DNA of 11,328 nucleotides from Candidatus Hydrogenedens sp. (lineage in GTDB: Bacteria > Hydrogenedentota > Hydrogenedentia > Hydrogenedentales > Hydrogenedentaceae): contig DAOSUS010000097.1 of the NCBI GenBank assembly GCA_035378955.1, forward strand, positions 1 to 11,328, written 5' to 3'. Shown one piece after another: positions 1 through 6,763 of the stretch. Position 1 is the first letter of the stretch, and the number at the start of each line of letters is the position of its first letter. The notes under the pieces were generated by a model, which did no database searches, was not told where the DNA came from, and was given only the letters and a program-made list of their open reading frames with translations. A program made the position numbers and the translations under genes.

Positions 1-739
1 TCATTACCAATTCTTCCATAGAGGTATTGCCGGCTCTTTCTCCTATTCCATTTACTGTGCATTCGATTTGTCTTGCGCCACCTTCTAAAGCAGCCAGAGC
101 ATTGGATACGGCTAAACCCAAATCATTATGATTATGACAAGAAAAGATAACATTTTCTGGAGGTTGGACTTTTTCTATTACATAGGCGAACATATCTTTA
201 ATTTCACTGGGGGTTATATAGCCTACCGTATCGGGCAAATTAATCACATCTGCACCTGCATCAATAGCAACTTTTGTTAGTTCTACCAGGAAATCCCATT
301 CGGAACGAGTTGCATCCTCAGCAGAAAATTCTACTCGTGGTATCAAACTTTTAGCAAGTTTAACTGCCTCTTTGGCTCTTTCCAAAACCTGCTTAGGAGA
401 CATTTTTAATTTATATTCCATGTGGATTGGAGAACTTGCAATAAAGGTGTGTAATGTGGATTTCTCTGCAGGTTTTAATGCCTCCGCAGCACATTTAATA
501 TCTTCATCTAATGCTCTTGCAAGACCTGCCACACGGCATTTTTTTACTGCTTTAGCGATTTTTTGAACGGCTTCAAATTCTTGTTTGGATGCAATCGGGA
601 AACCGGCTTCTATGGTATCAACACCTAATTTTTCTAATTGCAAAGCCATTTGCAATTTTTCTTGCACATTCATACTTGCGCCGGGCGATTGTTCTCCATC
701 TCTTAATGTCGTGTCAAAAATCTCAAATTTAGTATTCAT
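1..739 (-). CDS. leuA: 2-isopropylmalate synthase, N-terminal part (runs off left edge)
   Basis: First committed step of leucine biosynthesis: acetyl-CoA plus 2-oxoisovalerate gives 2-isopropylmalate, in the cytoplasm. The 246 visible codons cover most of the HMGL-like TIM barrel. They begin MNTKFEIFDTTLRDGEQSPG, with Arg13-Asp14 of the TLRDGEQ signature, then SCHNHNDLG with metal-ligand histidines at 202 and 204, and NGIGERAGN near the edge. D14/H202/H204 fall at the same numbers as I recall for E. coli LeuA, which supports the ATG at 739. The rest of the barrel and the C-terminal regulatory domain lie outside the window, so leucine feedback cannot be judged. An AGGAG sequence at 749-753 (complement) sits 9 nt before the start. 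Homocitrate or citramalate synthases are relatives, but the N-terminus is typical of LeuA. queG lies upstream on the same strand across a 131-bp gap that has its own promoter-like sequence. Confidence 0.95.
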   Translation of the reverse strand, partial: MNTKFEIFDTTLRDGEQSPGASMNVQEKLQMALQLEKLGVDTIEAGFPIASKQEFEAVQKIAKAVKKCRVAGLARALDEDIKCAAEALKPAEKSTLHTFIASSPIHMEYKLKMSPKQVLERAKEAVKLAKSLIPRVEFSAEDATRSEWDFLVELTKVAIDAGADVINLPDTVGYITPSEIKDMFAYVIEKVQPPENVIFSCHNHNDLGLAVSNALAALEGGARQIECTVNGIGERAGNTSMEELVM

Positions 740-796
740 AAATTTATACTCCTAAAATTATCTCATTTCTTTTTGATTAGGGTAACATTGAAAATG

Positions 797-817
797 ATTA
801 TATTATATCATAAATAA
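797..817 (-). promoter_or_regulatory. Candidate promoter / shared AT element upstream of leuA
   Basis: Read on the minus strand, 817 to 802 is TTATTTATGATATAAT. Overlapping TATAAT hexamers occur at complement 802-807 and 797-802, about 60 nt before the leuA start. No good TTGACA-like -35 is visible. The first 11 bases recur upstream of three other transcription units in this window (2301, 5909, 8480). The promoter role is inferred from hexamer match and position only. Confidence 0.4.
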
Positions 818-870
818 TTTTAATGATTTGATATTAATAACTTATATAGGAAACGAATTCCCCAGTATCT

Positions 871-1815
871 CTATTCCTGATTTTTTGAATAAATCTCTGC
901 ATTTCTCTTAATTCTATTAATCCCTGATTTTTTTATTGGAGTTTTACCAAAATAATTATTAAATTCTGAATTCTCCATATTTGAAATTTTTTCTGTATCT
1001 ATTTCATCTATTATACAAAGGTCCTCATTTTTTATGTTGGTTTTGTTCTGGTTCCAAGGACAAACCTCCTGACAAATATCACAGCCATAAATTGTATTTT
1101 TTATGTATTTTTGTATATCTAATGGTATTTCATTTCTGTTTTCTATGGTATGGTAGGATATACATTTCCTACAATCAATATAACCATTTTTATTTATGGC
1201 TCCTGAAGGACATGCTTTTATACATCTATCACATTCACCGCAACGATTTTCTATCTCTTTTTCTGGTAATAAAGAAATGTTTGTTGATAAAATTCCTAAA
1301 AGAAGCCATGAACCTAATTGGGGATTGATGATGAGTGAATTTTTCCCTTGCCAACCAATCCCTGCACGAACTGCCCATATCTTCTCGTGAACGGGTCCTG
1401 TATCAACAGATATTTTGAATTTTGCTCCCTCGATAATTTCCGATAAGAACGAAACAATCTGTTTTAACTTTTTGCCTATTAATATATGATAATCATAACC
1501 ATGGGCATACATTGCTATTTTCTTATTATCACAAGGGTGTAGATAGTTGTAAGCAAATACAATTACCGATTTTGCATCAGAGAACCATTTAAGTACTTCC
1601 TCTCTCATTAAAACATTTTTTTCAAACCATTGCATATCGGCGTGGCAACCCATTTGTACCCATTGTCTTAAATTTGAAACTGTATTTTGTTGTTTTACTT
1701 CGGCTACTCCCCACACTGCAAAACCAATTTTCTCTGCTATTTCACTGATTTTTGATTTAATTTCTTCTTGAAGTTTTATATCCTTATTTATTTCTTCTAC
1801 TTTGTATTTTTTCAC
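871..1815 (-). CDS. queG: Epoxyqueuosine reductase QueG (short form)
   Basis: Cobalamin- and Fe-S-dependent enzyme that reduces epoxyqueuosine to queuosine in the tRNA anticodon loop, the last step of queuosine synthesis. Visible features in order: a DUF1730-type N-terminal domain with YAHGYDYH; VDTGPVHEKIWAVRAGIGWQGK, holding the conserved acidic residue (Asp138) of the cobalamin pocket; then two [4Fe-4S] ferredoxin motifs, CGECDRCIKACPSGAI and CRKC...GCDICQEVCPWN. It ends soon after an R-N motif near the C-terminus, so it lacks the HEAT-repeat tail of longer QueG proteins; 314 aa is at the short end of the family. I chose the GTG at 1815. The reading frame is open to an ATG at 1902, but that start would add about 29 unconserved residues, overlap the divergent DCC gene and lack a ribosome site. 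Even the GTG has only a weak AGAAGAGA upstream, so the start is uncertain. Confidence 0.92.
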   Translation of the reverse strand: MKKYKVEEINKDIKLQEEIKSKISEIAEKIGFAVWGVAEVKQQNTVSNLRQWVQMGCHADMQWFEKNVLMREEVLKWFSDAKSVIVFAYNYLHPCDNKKIAMYAHGYDYHILIGKKLKQIVSFLSEIIEGAKFKISVDTGPVHEKIWAVRAGIGWQGKNSLIINPQLGSWLLLGILSTNISLLPEKEIENRCGECDRCIKACPSGAINKNGYIDCRKCISYHTIENRNEIPLDIQKYIKNTIYGCDICQEVCPWNQNKTNIKNEDLCIIDEIDTEKISNMENSEFNNYFGKTPIKKSGINRIKRNAEIYSKNQE

Positions 1816-1867
1816 TGGAACATTCTCTTCTACTCTTTTGTTTATTTTAATAAGAAAGGTAACTTCT

Positions 1868-2251
1868 ATGAAACCTATTGTTATATATGATGATTCATGC
1901 AAAATGTGTACAAACTTTGTAAATTATATAAAGAAAAAATCAGATACAGTAAATAGTGAATTAGAATTTCTTCCTATATCTGAGATAAAAAATAAATCAG
2001 ATATAGTAAATATAGATGAACAACAATTACAAAAATCTGTTCATCTTGTCGTTAATGGACAAAAAACACTTTCTCAATTTCAAGCAATACAGGAAATTTG
2101 TCGTAGGGTTAATATTTTTCACTCTCTTTATCAAATCAAATCACCTCTATTGATATTTTTATTAAACTTGTTTTATAAATTTATCGCAAAACATCGGAAA
2201 AATTTTCTTTTCCAACATTTATCTCAACTACTATTCAAATCCCATAATTAA
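1868..2251 (+). CDS. DCC family (DUF393) putative thiol-disulfide oxidoreductase
   Basis: A 127-aa protein opening MKPIVIYDDSCKMC. The D-x-C-x-x-C of DUF393/DCC proteins is at residues 9-14, with Cys11 and Cys14 as the presumed redox pair of a thioredoxin-like fold. The C-terminal stretch, hydrophobic then YKFIAKHRKNF, matches the family's usual ending. The family is poorly characterised and the substrate is unknown, so redox activity is inferred from the cysteine pair. The ATG at 1868 is preceded by GAAAGG (1854-1859) at 8 nt. An in-frame ATG at 1802 would add a hydrophobic leader overlapping queG and is unlikely. It diverges from queG with 52 bp between the starts. An in-gene 19-bp direct repeat (18/19 identical) lies at 1937-1955 and 1994-2012. 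Codon use is strongly AT-biased. Confidence 0.82.
   Translation: MKPIVIYDDSCKMCTNFVNYIKKKSDTVNSELEFLPISEIKNKSDIVNIDEQQLQKSVHLVVNGQKTLSQFQAIQEICRRVNIFHSLYQIKSPLLIFLLNLFYKFIAKHRKNFLFQHLSQLLFKSHN
1937..2012 (+). repeat. Imperfect 19-bp direct repeat inside the DCC gene
   Basis: AAATCAGATACAGTAAATA at 1937-1955 recurs at 1994-2012 with one change (C to T). The offset of 57 bp is exactly 19 codons, so both copies are read in the same frame and give KSDTVN and KSDIVN. Similarity does not continue past the 19 bases. Confidence 0.6.
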
Positions 2252-2300
2252 ATATATCTTTAAACCTATCTCGTATTAATTATTAATTCTATCCTATTTT

Positions 2301-2318
2301 TTATTTATAATATATAAA
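2301..2318 (+). promoter_or_regulatory. Candidate promoter for the thioesterase-mtnA-kdsA-kdsD operon
   Basis: TTATTTATAAT followed by ATATAAA contains a perfect TATAAT at 2306-2311, 40 nt before the thioesterase start. The 17-bp upstream position holds only a weak TTAATT. It is the only promoter-like sequence noted in the 100-bp gap, and the same 11-base core precedes three other units in the window. Just upstream, ATTAAT occurs twice (2275-2280 and 2282-2287). The assignment is inferred. Confidence 0.42.
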
Positions 2319-2351
2319 CTTTTCATATCATATTTATTAAGGGGATTAATT

Positions 2352-2840
2352 ATGAATTTAAAAAAATTACCAGTATATCCATATTGTTTTGTTTGTGGGA
2401 CGCAAAATTCGTCCGGTCTTCAAAGTCAATTTTTTATCCAAGACCAATATACCTTACTCCCTGTCCGTTTTACAGATAAACATACAGGATACCCTGGATT
2501 TGCCCATGGTGGAGTTGTTTCTTCTGCAATGGATGAAACAATGGCATGGTCTTCTGCAAGATATTTTAAAAGAATGTGTGTTACAGCAGAATTTACAGTT
2601 CGATTTTTAAAACGAGTGCCCTTAAATAAAGACCTTTTAGTAAAAACATGGATAACAAAGGGACACCGTCTTATGGCAACTACAGAAGGGGTTCTTATAG
2701 ATAAAGAAACTGAAGGAGTCCTTGTTCGTTCCTGGGGTAAGTTCATGCCTATATCTGATGAAGAGACACAAATTGTAGACCATTACTTGATATATGACGA
2801 AAATACAGAAAAAATATTTAGCAATTCCCATAACACCTGA
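2352..2840 (+). CDS. Hotdog-fold (PaaI/4HBT-like) thioesterase
   Basis: A 162-aa protein of the single-domain hotdog acyl-CoA thioesterase group. An N-terminal YCFVCGTQNSSGL (Cys12, Cys15) matches a CxxCGxxNxxGL motif common in a subset of these proteins. The catalytic region is HGGVVSSAMDETM, with His52-Gly53-Gly54 and an acidic residue at Asp61/Glu62, followed by the usual beta-strand segment TAEFTVRFLKRVPL. Enzymes of this type hydrolyse small acyl- or aryl-CoA thioesters in the cytosol; the substrate cannot be predicted here. A strong AAGGGG (2339-2344) lies 7 nt before the ATG. The stop is 14 bp before the chosen mtnA start, so it looks like the first gene of an operon with mtnA, kdsA and kdsD. 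Its link to those pathways is not obvious and may be only genomic packing. Confidence 0.87.
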   Translation: MNLKKLPVYPYCFVCGTQNSSGLQSQFFIQDQYTLLPVRFTDKHTGYPGFAHGGVVSSAMDETMAWSSARYFKRMCVTAEFTVRFLKRVPLNKDLLVKTWITKGHRLMATTEGVLIDKETEGVLVRSWGKFMPISDEETQIVDHYLIYDENTEKIFSNSHNT

Positions 2841-2854
2841 TTAAGAGAATGTTT

Positions 2855-3916
2855 ATGAAACCGCATTTAAAACCAATACTTTGGGATAATAGAAAATTAC
2901 ATATTATAGACCAAACATTATTGCCGGGCGTCTTAAATCATATACCTATTACAACATTAAAAGAGGCTGAAGATGCTATTAAATTATTAAAGATTCGCGG
3001 TGCTCCTGCTTTAGGTATTTTTGCAGGGTTTGCTTTGCTATCTATAGTTATTCATGAAAAGCCTAAAAATGTTTTGGAAGCAATACAAATAATTAAACAT
3101 TCTGCAGAGGCAATAAAAAAAACAAGACCTACTGCGGTTAATTTATTTTGGGCAACAGATAGAATATTAAGAGTAGTAAATAATTCTTCTAACGACACCT
3201 TGAATAGTCTTTTAAATAAGATGGAGCAGGAGGCATTAAATATATATCAGGAAGAAACGAAAGCATGTCAACAAATAGGAATTTATGGAAACTCCTTAAT
3301 AAAAAATTCTACAACAATTCTAACTCATTGTAATGCCGGGGCTTTAGCAACCGGGGAATATGGAACAGCCCTATCCCCTATTTATATTGCTAATGAAGAA
3401 GGGAAATCCGTGCGTGTATATGCTGATGAGACAAGACCACTTCTTCAGGGTGCACGGTTAACTGCATGGGAATTGCAATATGCAGGAATACCTGTAACCC
3501 TGATTTGTGATAATATGGCTGGGCAAGTAATGAAAGAAAAAAAGATAGATATGGTTATTGTAGGTGCTGACCGAATAGCAAGGAATGGAGATACGGCAAA
3601 CAAAATCGGAACTTATTCGCTTTCAGTTTTAGCAAAATATCATGGTATACCCTTTTATATTTCTGCTCCTTCTTCTACTTTTGATTTGAGAATTTCGAAT
3701 GGTTCTCAAATACCTATTGAAGAACGAAATTCAGATGAAATATGTTTTTTTAATAACAAAAGAATTGCTCCAGAAGGTATCTCTATATATAATCCTGCAT
3801 TTGATGTTACACCGTCAGAAAACATTACTGCTTTTATAACAGAAAAAGGGATAATTTATCCTCCTTTTGATAAAACTATCTCCAGAACTATGGGTAATCA
3901 GAATGAAAAAGAATGA
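2855..3916 (+). CDS. mtnA: S-methyl-5-thioribose-1-phosphate isomerase
   Basis: Converts methylthioribose-1-phosphate to methylthioribulose-1-phosphate in methionine salvage; related to eIF2B subunits. Clear motifs are KIRGAPALGIFAGFAL, RPTAVNLFWA, ILTHCNAGALATGEYGTAL, ADETRPLLQGARLTAWEL, VGADRIARNGDTANKIGTY and NPAFDVTP. The catalytic Cys (THCNAG) and Asp (GADRI) are residues 159 and 239 from this start, one short of the C160/D240 recalled for B. subtilis MtnA. At 353 aa the length is normal. An ATG at 2849 is in frame, but AAGAGA (2843-2848) would touch it; the same site is 6 nt from 2855, so 2855 is preferred. No other methionine-salvage gene is visible. The 3' end overlaps kdsA by 14 nt. 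Some members of this fold use other sugar phosphates (for example ribose-1,5-bisphosphate), but the full-length similarity favours MtnA. Confidence 0.94.
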   Translation: MKPHLKPILWDNRKLHIIDQTLLPGVLNHIPITTLKEAEDAIKLLKIRGAPALGIFAGFALLSIVIHEKPKNVLEAIQIIKHSAEAIKKTRPTAVNLFWATDRILRVVNNSSNDTLNSLLNKMEQEALNIYQEETKACQQIGIYGNSLIKNSTTILTHCNAGALATGEYGTALSPIYIANEEGKSVRVYADETRPLLQGARLTAWELQYAGIPVTLICDNMAGQVMKEKKIDMVIVGADRIARNGDTANKIGTYSLSVLAKYHGIPFYISAPSSTFDLRISNGSQIPIEERNSDEICFFNNKRIAPEGISIYNPAFDVTPSENITAFITEKGIIYPPFDKTISRTMGNQNEKE

Positions 3917-4736
3917 AATTCACATAACGAATAATCTTTGTATTCCTTCAGACAAACTATTATTGATAGCAGGACCATGTGTAATTGAAAGTAGAGAACA
4001 TACTCTATTTTTAGCAAAAGAAATAAATGAAATATGTAAAGAATTAGATGTACATTTTATTTTTAAGGCTTCTTTTGATAAAGCAAATAGAAGCCACATA
4101 GATGCTTATCGGGGTCCCGGTATAGAACAAGGTTTAAATATCTTAAAAGAGGTAAAAGAAAAAATTCGGGTCCCTGTATTGTCCGATATACATGAACCAT
4201 GGCAAGCCCCAATTTGTGCTGATGTGCTTGATGTAATACAAATACCTGCTTTCCTTTCTCGTCAAACAGATTTACTCTTATCTGCTGGGTACACACAAAA
4301 ACCAATTAATATAAAGAAAGGACAGTTTATTGCCCCATGGAATATGAAAGAAGTCATAGAGAAAGTATTATCAACAGGAAACAGAAATATCCTTTTAACA
4401 GAACGAGGAAATTCTTTTGGATATAATCAACTGGTTATGGACCCTTGTTCAATCCCTATTATGTCCGAATTCGGTTTCCCTGTTATTATAGATGCCACCC
4501 ATAGCGTTCAAAAACCGGGTGCAGGTATAAAAGGTTCCGGTGGTAATCGGGAATTAGCTCCTTACATTGCTAATGCAGGTATTGCTGTAGGGGCAGATGG
4601 TATCTTTGTTGAAGTCCATGACAATCCCGAAAAGGCACTATCCGATAGTTCTAATTCTATTTGTTTATCTGATCTACCTACTTATCTCAAGCGTTGGAAA
4701 GCACTTTTTAATTGTATCAAGGGAGGTGTTAAATGA
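3903..4736 (+). CDS. kdsA: 3-deoxy-8-phosphooctulonate synthase, metal-dependent (class II) type
   Basis: Condenses phosphoenolpyruvate with arabinose-5-phosphate to KDO-8-phosphate for lipopolysaccharide inner core, in the cytoplasm. It is 277 aa, near the usual 270-285. Motifs are IAGPCVIESREH, FKASFDKANRSH, RGPGIEQGL, SDIHEPWQA, NILLTERGNSFGY, DATHSVQKPG, SGGNRELAPYIANAGIAVGADGIFVEVHD and ALSD. The metal-ligand set Cys26, His200, Glu237 and Asp248 is complete. Each is offset by 15 from the C11/H185/E222/D233 recalled for Aquifex aeolicus KdsA, so it should be the metal-dependent form; E. coli has Asn at the Cys position. The frame is open upstream to an ATG at 3867, but homology starts after the ATG at 3903. 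The start overlaps mtnA by 14 nt with no strong ribosome site, suggesting translational coupling. It overlaps kdsD by 4 nt. Confidence 0.96.
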   Translation: MKKNEIHITNNLCIPSDKLLLIAGPCVIESREHTLFLAKEINEICKELDVHFIFKASFDKANRSHIDAYRGPGIEQGLNILKEVKEKIRVPVLSDIHEPWQAPICADVLDVIQIPAFLSRQTDLLLSAGYTQKPINIKKGQFIAPWNMKEVIEKVLSTGNRNILLTERGNSFGYNQLVMDPCSIPIMSEFGFPVIIDATHSVQKPGAGIKGSGGNRELAPYIANAGIAVGADGIFVEVHDNPEKALSDSSNSICLSDLPTYLKRWKALFNCIKGGVK

Positions 4737-5686
4737 GAAATATAGGGAAACAGGTTTTAATTTTAGAAGCACAAGCCCTACAAAAAGCAAGTGAACGATT
4801 AGGCGTTGAGTTTGACCAATGTGTCCATTTACTTCGTAACACGAAGGGAAGAATTATTGTAACAGGATTGGGAAAATCAGGACTTGTGGGAAAAAAAATC
4901 TCAGCCACATTTGCCTCTTGTGGTTATCCTTCGATTTTTATCCATGCAACAGATGCTGTTCATGGCGACCTCGGTAACATAACCGAAAATGATGTCGTTA
5001 TAGCAATTTCTTACAGTGGAGAAACTACAGAGGTTATTAATTTAATTCAATTTATTAAAAGGATTGGGGCTAAATTAGTAGGAATATGTGGTAATTTAAA
5101 GTCTCAATTGGCTCAGTATAGTGATGTAGTATTAGATATATCTGTTGATAAAGAAGCGTGTCCCATAGGACTTGTTCCAACTGCATCAACAACATTAACA
5201 TTAGCTATAGGTGATGCTCTTGCTGTGGCTTTAATGGAAATAGATGGCTTTAATGAAGAAACTTATAGGAAATATCATCCTGGAGGACAAATTGGTAAAA
5301 AATTGTTGAAAGTAAAACATCTAATGCACACAGGGATTGAAATACCTATTATTAATTTTACAATGACAATGGACGAGACTATTAAAGAAATATCAAACAA
5401 AGGATTAGGAATGGTTGCTGTTATAGATGATAATCAAAAGGTGGTAGGTATAATTACAGATGGAGATTTAAGAAGGCTTTTACAAAGATATGGAAATTTT
5501 CTAAAAATGATGGCAAAAGACTGTATGCATTCACCTCCTATTTGTATATTCCCTGATACTTTGGCAACCGAAGCACTGAAAATCATGGAAACCAATCGAA
5601 TCACTTCCCTTATCGTTGTAAATGAAGAAAATAAATTATTAGGCGTACTTCATTTACATGATTTATGGCGGACAGAAATGTTTTAA
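4733..5686 (+). CDS. kdsD: Arabinose-5-phosphate isomerase (SIS plus two CBS domains)
   Basis: Interconverts ribulose-5-phosphate and arabinose-5-phosphate, supplying the substrate of KdsA. It is 317 aa, close to the 320-330 of KdsD/KpsF/GutQ. An N-terminal SIS domain (about 30-165) carries TGLGKSGLVGKK, HGDLG, SYSGETTE and KEACPIGLVPTASTT, then HPGGQIGKKL. Two CBS domains follow, about 200-255 and 270-317. Residues K48, E100, E141 and H182 are all offset by 11 from the catalytic K59/E111/E152/H193 reported for E. coli KdsD, so the enzyme looks intact. The start is an ATGA overlap with the kdsA stop, and GGGAGG (4721-4726) lies 6 nt upstream. Paralogues KpsF and GutQ catalyse the same reaction; adjacency to kdsA favours the LPS enzyme. 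No kdsC or lpt genes follow, and the operon appears to end here. Confidence 0.94.
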   Translation: MRNIGKQVLILEAQALQKASERLGVEFDQCVHLLRNTKGRIIVTGLGKSGLVGKKISATFASCGYPSIFIHATDAVHGDLGNITENDVVIAISYSGETTEVINLIQFIKRIGAKLVGICGNLKSQLAQYSDVVLDISVDKEACPIGLVPTASTTLTLAIGDALAVALMEIDGFNEETYRKYHPGGQIGKKLLKVKHLMHTGIEIPIINFTMTMDETIKEISNKGLGMVAVIDDNQKVVGIITDGDLRRLLQRYGNFLKMMAKDCMHSPPICIFPDTLATEALKIMETNRITSLIVVNEENKLLGVLHLHDLWRTEMF

Positions 5687-5908
5687 GTTCTATTTTACTT
5701 TCTAATATATTTTTTCTATAATAGACATCAAATTTTTAATAATAAAGGTTATTTTTTTAGAAAAGGAAAATAATATTTTTTGAAATTGGAATTGTGGCAA
5801 GTTTAATATCATTGACTACAATTATAATTCCTTTATATAGATTAATATATGCTTTACTTATATATTGTTCTTATAAATAGAGCATAAAAACCATTTTTAA
5901 CTATTTTA

Positions 5909-5926
5909 TTATTTATGATTATAAAT
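5909..5926 (+). promoter_or_regulatory. Shared AT element, second possible cmk promoter
   Basis: TTATTTATGATTATAAAT differs by one base from the sequence at 8480-8497. It includes a TATGAT hexamer (5914-5919) about 139 nt before cmk. No recognisable -35 is visible. The function is inferred only from its recurrence upstream of other genes. Confidence 0.3.
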
Positions 5927-5961
5927 TTTATTTTATGTATGTGCTAAATTATTACATTTTT

Positions 5962-5970
5962 TGTTATAAT
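5962..5970 (+). promoter_or_regulatory. Extended -10 promoter for cmk-recJ
   Basis: TGTTATAAT is a perfect extended -10 (TGn plus TATAAT at 5965-5970). It would start transcription near 5977 and leave a leader of about 80 nt before cmk. No clear -35 is visible at 17 bp, which an extended -10 can tolerate. A 6-bp inverted repeat, TACATT (5953-5958) and AATGTA (5968-5973), straddles the box and could be an operator. Confidence 0.5.
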
Positions 5971-5989
5971 GTACACAGTAAATAAATAT

Positions 5990-6025
5990 TTTACATATCA
6001 TCTTAAATATTTTGAAATATGTAAA
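5990..6025. repeat. 9-bp inverted repeat in the cmk leader
   Basis: TTTACATAT (5990-5998) and its exact reverse complement ATATGTAAA (6017-6025) are separated by 18 nt. They lie between the extended -10 and the cmk start. They could form a leader hairpin or a protein-binding site. The arms share TTACAT with a third copy at 5952-5957. Confidence 0.45.
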
Positions 6026-6058
6026 CAATATAGATAAAGGATTTTTATATAAGGTTTT

Positions 6059-6763
6059 ATGGAGTCAAAAAACAATAACGGATTATCAGAAATAGAAAAT
6101 GTAGTTGCAATTGATGGTCCTGCAGGAGCAGGGAAAAGCACCGTTGCCCGTCTTGTAGCCAGAGAATTAGGTTTTCAATATTTAGATACAGGAGCCATGT
6201 ATCGTGCTGTTACATGGTGGGCAATTCATTCGAATATTGATATAGATAATCCACAAGTAGTAGCAGAACATACCAAAAAGATAGATTTGAAATTAACTCC
6301 TACGGAAGAGGGAATGCGAGTTGAAGTTGGAGGAAAGGACATAACCCATGAGATTAGGACACCAGAAATCACAAGAGTAATATATAAGTTGGATGAAAAT
6401 CCTTATGTAAGAGAACATCTTGTATATTTACAAAGGTTATTTGCTTTAGAATATCCTACAGTAGCAGAAGGTAGAGATATGGGAACTGTAGTATTTCCCA
6501 AAGCAAAATGTAAATTTTATTTAGATGCTCAACAAGAAGTGAGAGCCCAAAGACGGCAAAAAGAATTGGAAAAGAAAAATATTATCATACCTCTGGATAA
6601 ATTGTTAGAAGAAATCATTGAACGCGACAGAAGAAATATACAGAGGGAACATTCTCCCCTACGCAAGGCTGATGATGCTATTTTTATAGATACATCTTTC
6701 CTGAGCATAGAAGAAGTTTGCAAAAAAATTATTGACATCGCACGAGAACGGTTAAAGAAATGA
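6059..6763 (+). CDS. cmk: Cytidylate (CMP/dCMP) kinase
   Basis: Phosphorylates CMP and dCMP to the diphosphates with ATP, for pyrimidine nucleotide recycling in the cytoplasm. It is 234 aa, typical of bacterial Cmk. The Walker A loop GPAGAGKST is at residues 20-28, followed by YLDTGAMYRAVTWWAI, EGRDMGTVVFPKAKCKFYLDA, RAQRR, and RDRRNIQREHSPLRKADDAIFIDTS near the C-terminus, all family signatures. The ATG at 6059 is preceded by AAGG (6051-6054) at only 4 nt. The first 14 residues before the P-loop strand are extra but unremarkable. The stop overlaps the recJ start (ATGA), so the two genes are likely co-transcribed. In many bacteria cmk neighbours rpsA or plsC instead; that pairing is absent here. 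Confidence 0.96.
   Translation: MESKNNNGLSEIENVVAIDGPAGAGKSTVARLVARELGFQYLDTGAMYRAVTWWAIHSNIDIDNPQVVAEHTKKIDLKLTPTEEGMRVEVGGKDITHEIRTPEITRVIYKLDENPYVREHLVYLQRLFALEYPTVAEGRDMGTVVFPKAKCKFYLDAQQEVRAQRRQKELEKKNIIIPLDKLLEEIIERDRRNIQREHSPLRKADDAIFIDTSFLSIEEVCKKIIDIARERLKK

Larger units (their letters stand above)
5687..6058 (+). other. 372-bp AT-rich intergenic region before cmk
   Basis: No convincing gene. It must hold the end of the kds transcript, but I see no GC stem followed by a T run, so any terminator is weak or factor-dependent. The rightmost 150 bp contain the shared TTATTTATGAT element (5909), an extended -10 box (5962-5970) and TTACAT/ATGTAA repeats (5952, 5991, 6019), so it probably carries the cmk-recJ promoter. 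One 28-codon hydrophobic frame (5794-5880, GTG start) lacks a ribosome site and is not called. Confidence 0.6.

Noticed and set aside
794..811. ATGAT...ATCAT as an operator before leuA
   Set aside because: Only 5-bp arms with mismatched centre in AT-rich DNA; not above background.
849..861. Small hairpin GGAA/TTCC downstream of queG as a terminator
   Set aside because: Only a 4-bp stem with no following T run on the queG strand.
981..1328. 115-codon plus-strand frame
   Set aside because: It lies entirely antisense within queG, which has strong protein-family motifs. Its composition is the mirror of the Cys-rich Fe-S region.
1802..1867. Upstream ATG for the DCC gene adding a hydrophobic leader
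   Set aside because: It would overlap queG, and the leader has no family match. The ATG at 1868 has a ribosome site and starts right at the conserved strand before D-x-C-x-x-C.
3867..3902. Upstream ATG for kdsA
   Set aside because: It would add 12 residues read from the mtnA C-terminal coding region in another frame, with no ribosome site. Family similarity begins after the ATG at 3903.
5715..5725. TCTAT-A-ATAGA as a kdsD terminator
   Set aside because: A one-base loop cannot form a hairpin, and it has no GC-rich stem.
5794..5880. 28-codon hydrophobic reading frame with a GTG start in the kdsD-cmk gap
   Set aside because: No ribosome site in range (AAAGGA is about 26 nt away), no in-frame ATG, and T-rich DNA produces hydrophobic frames by default. 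It would need conservation in relatives to be believed.
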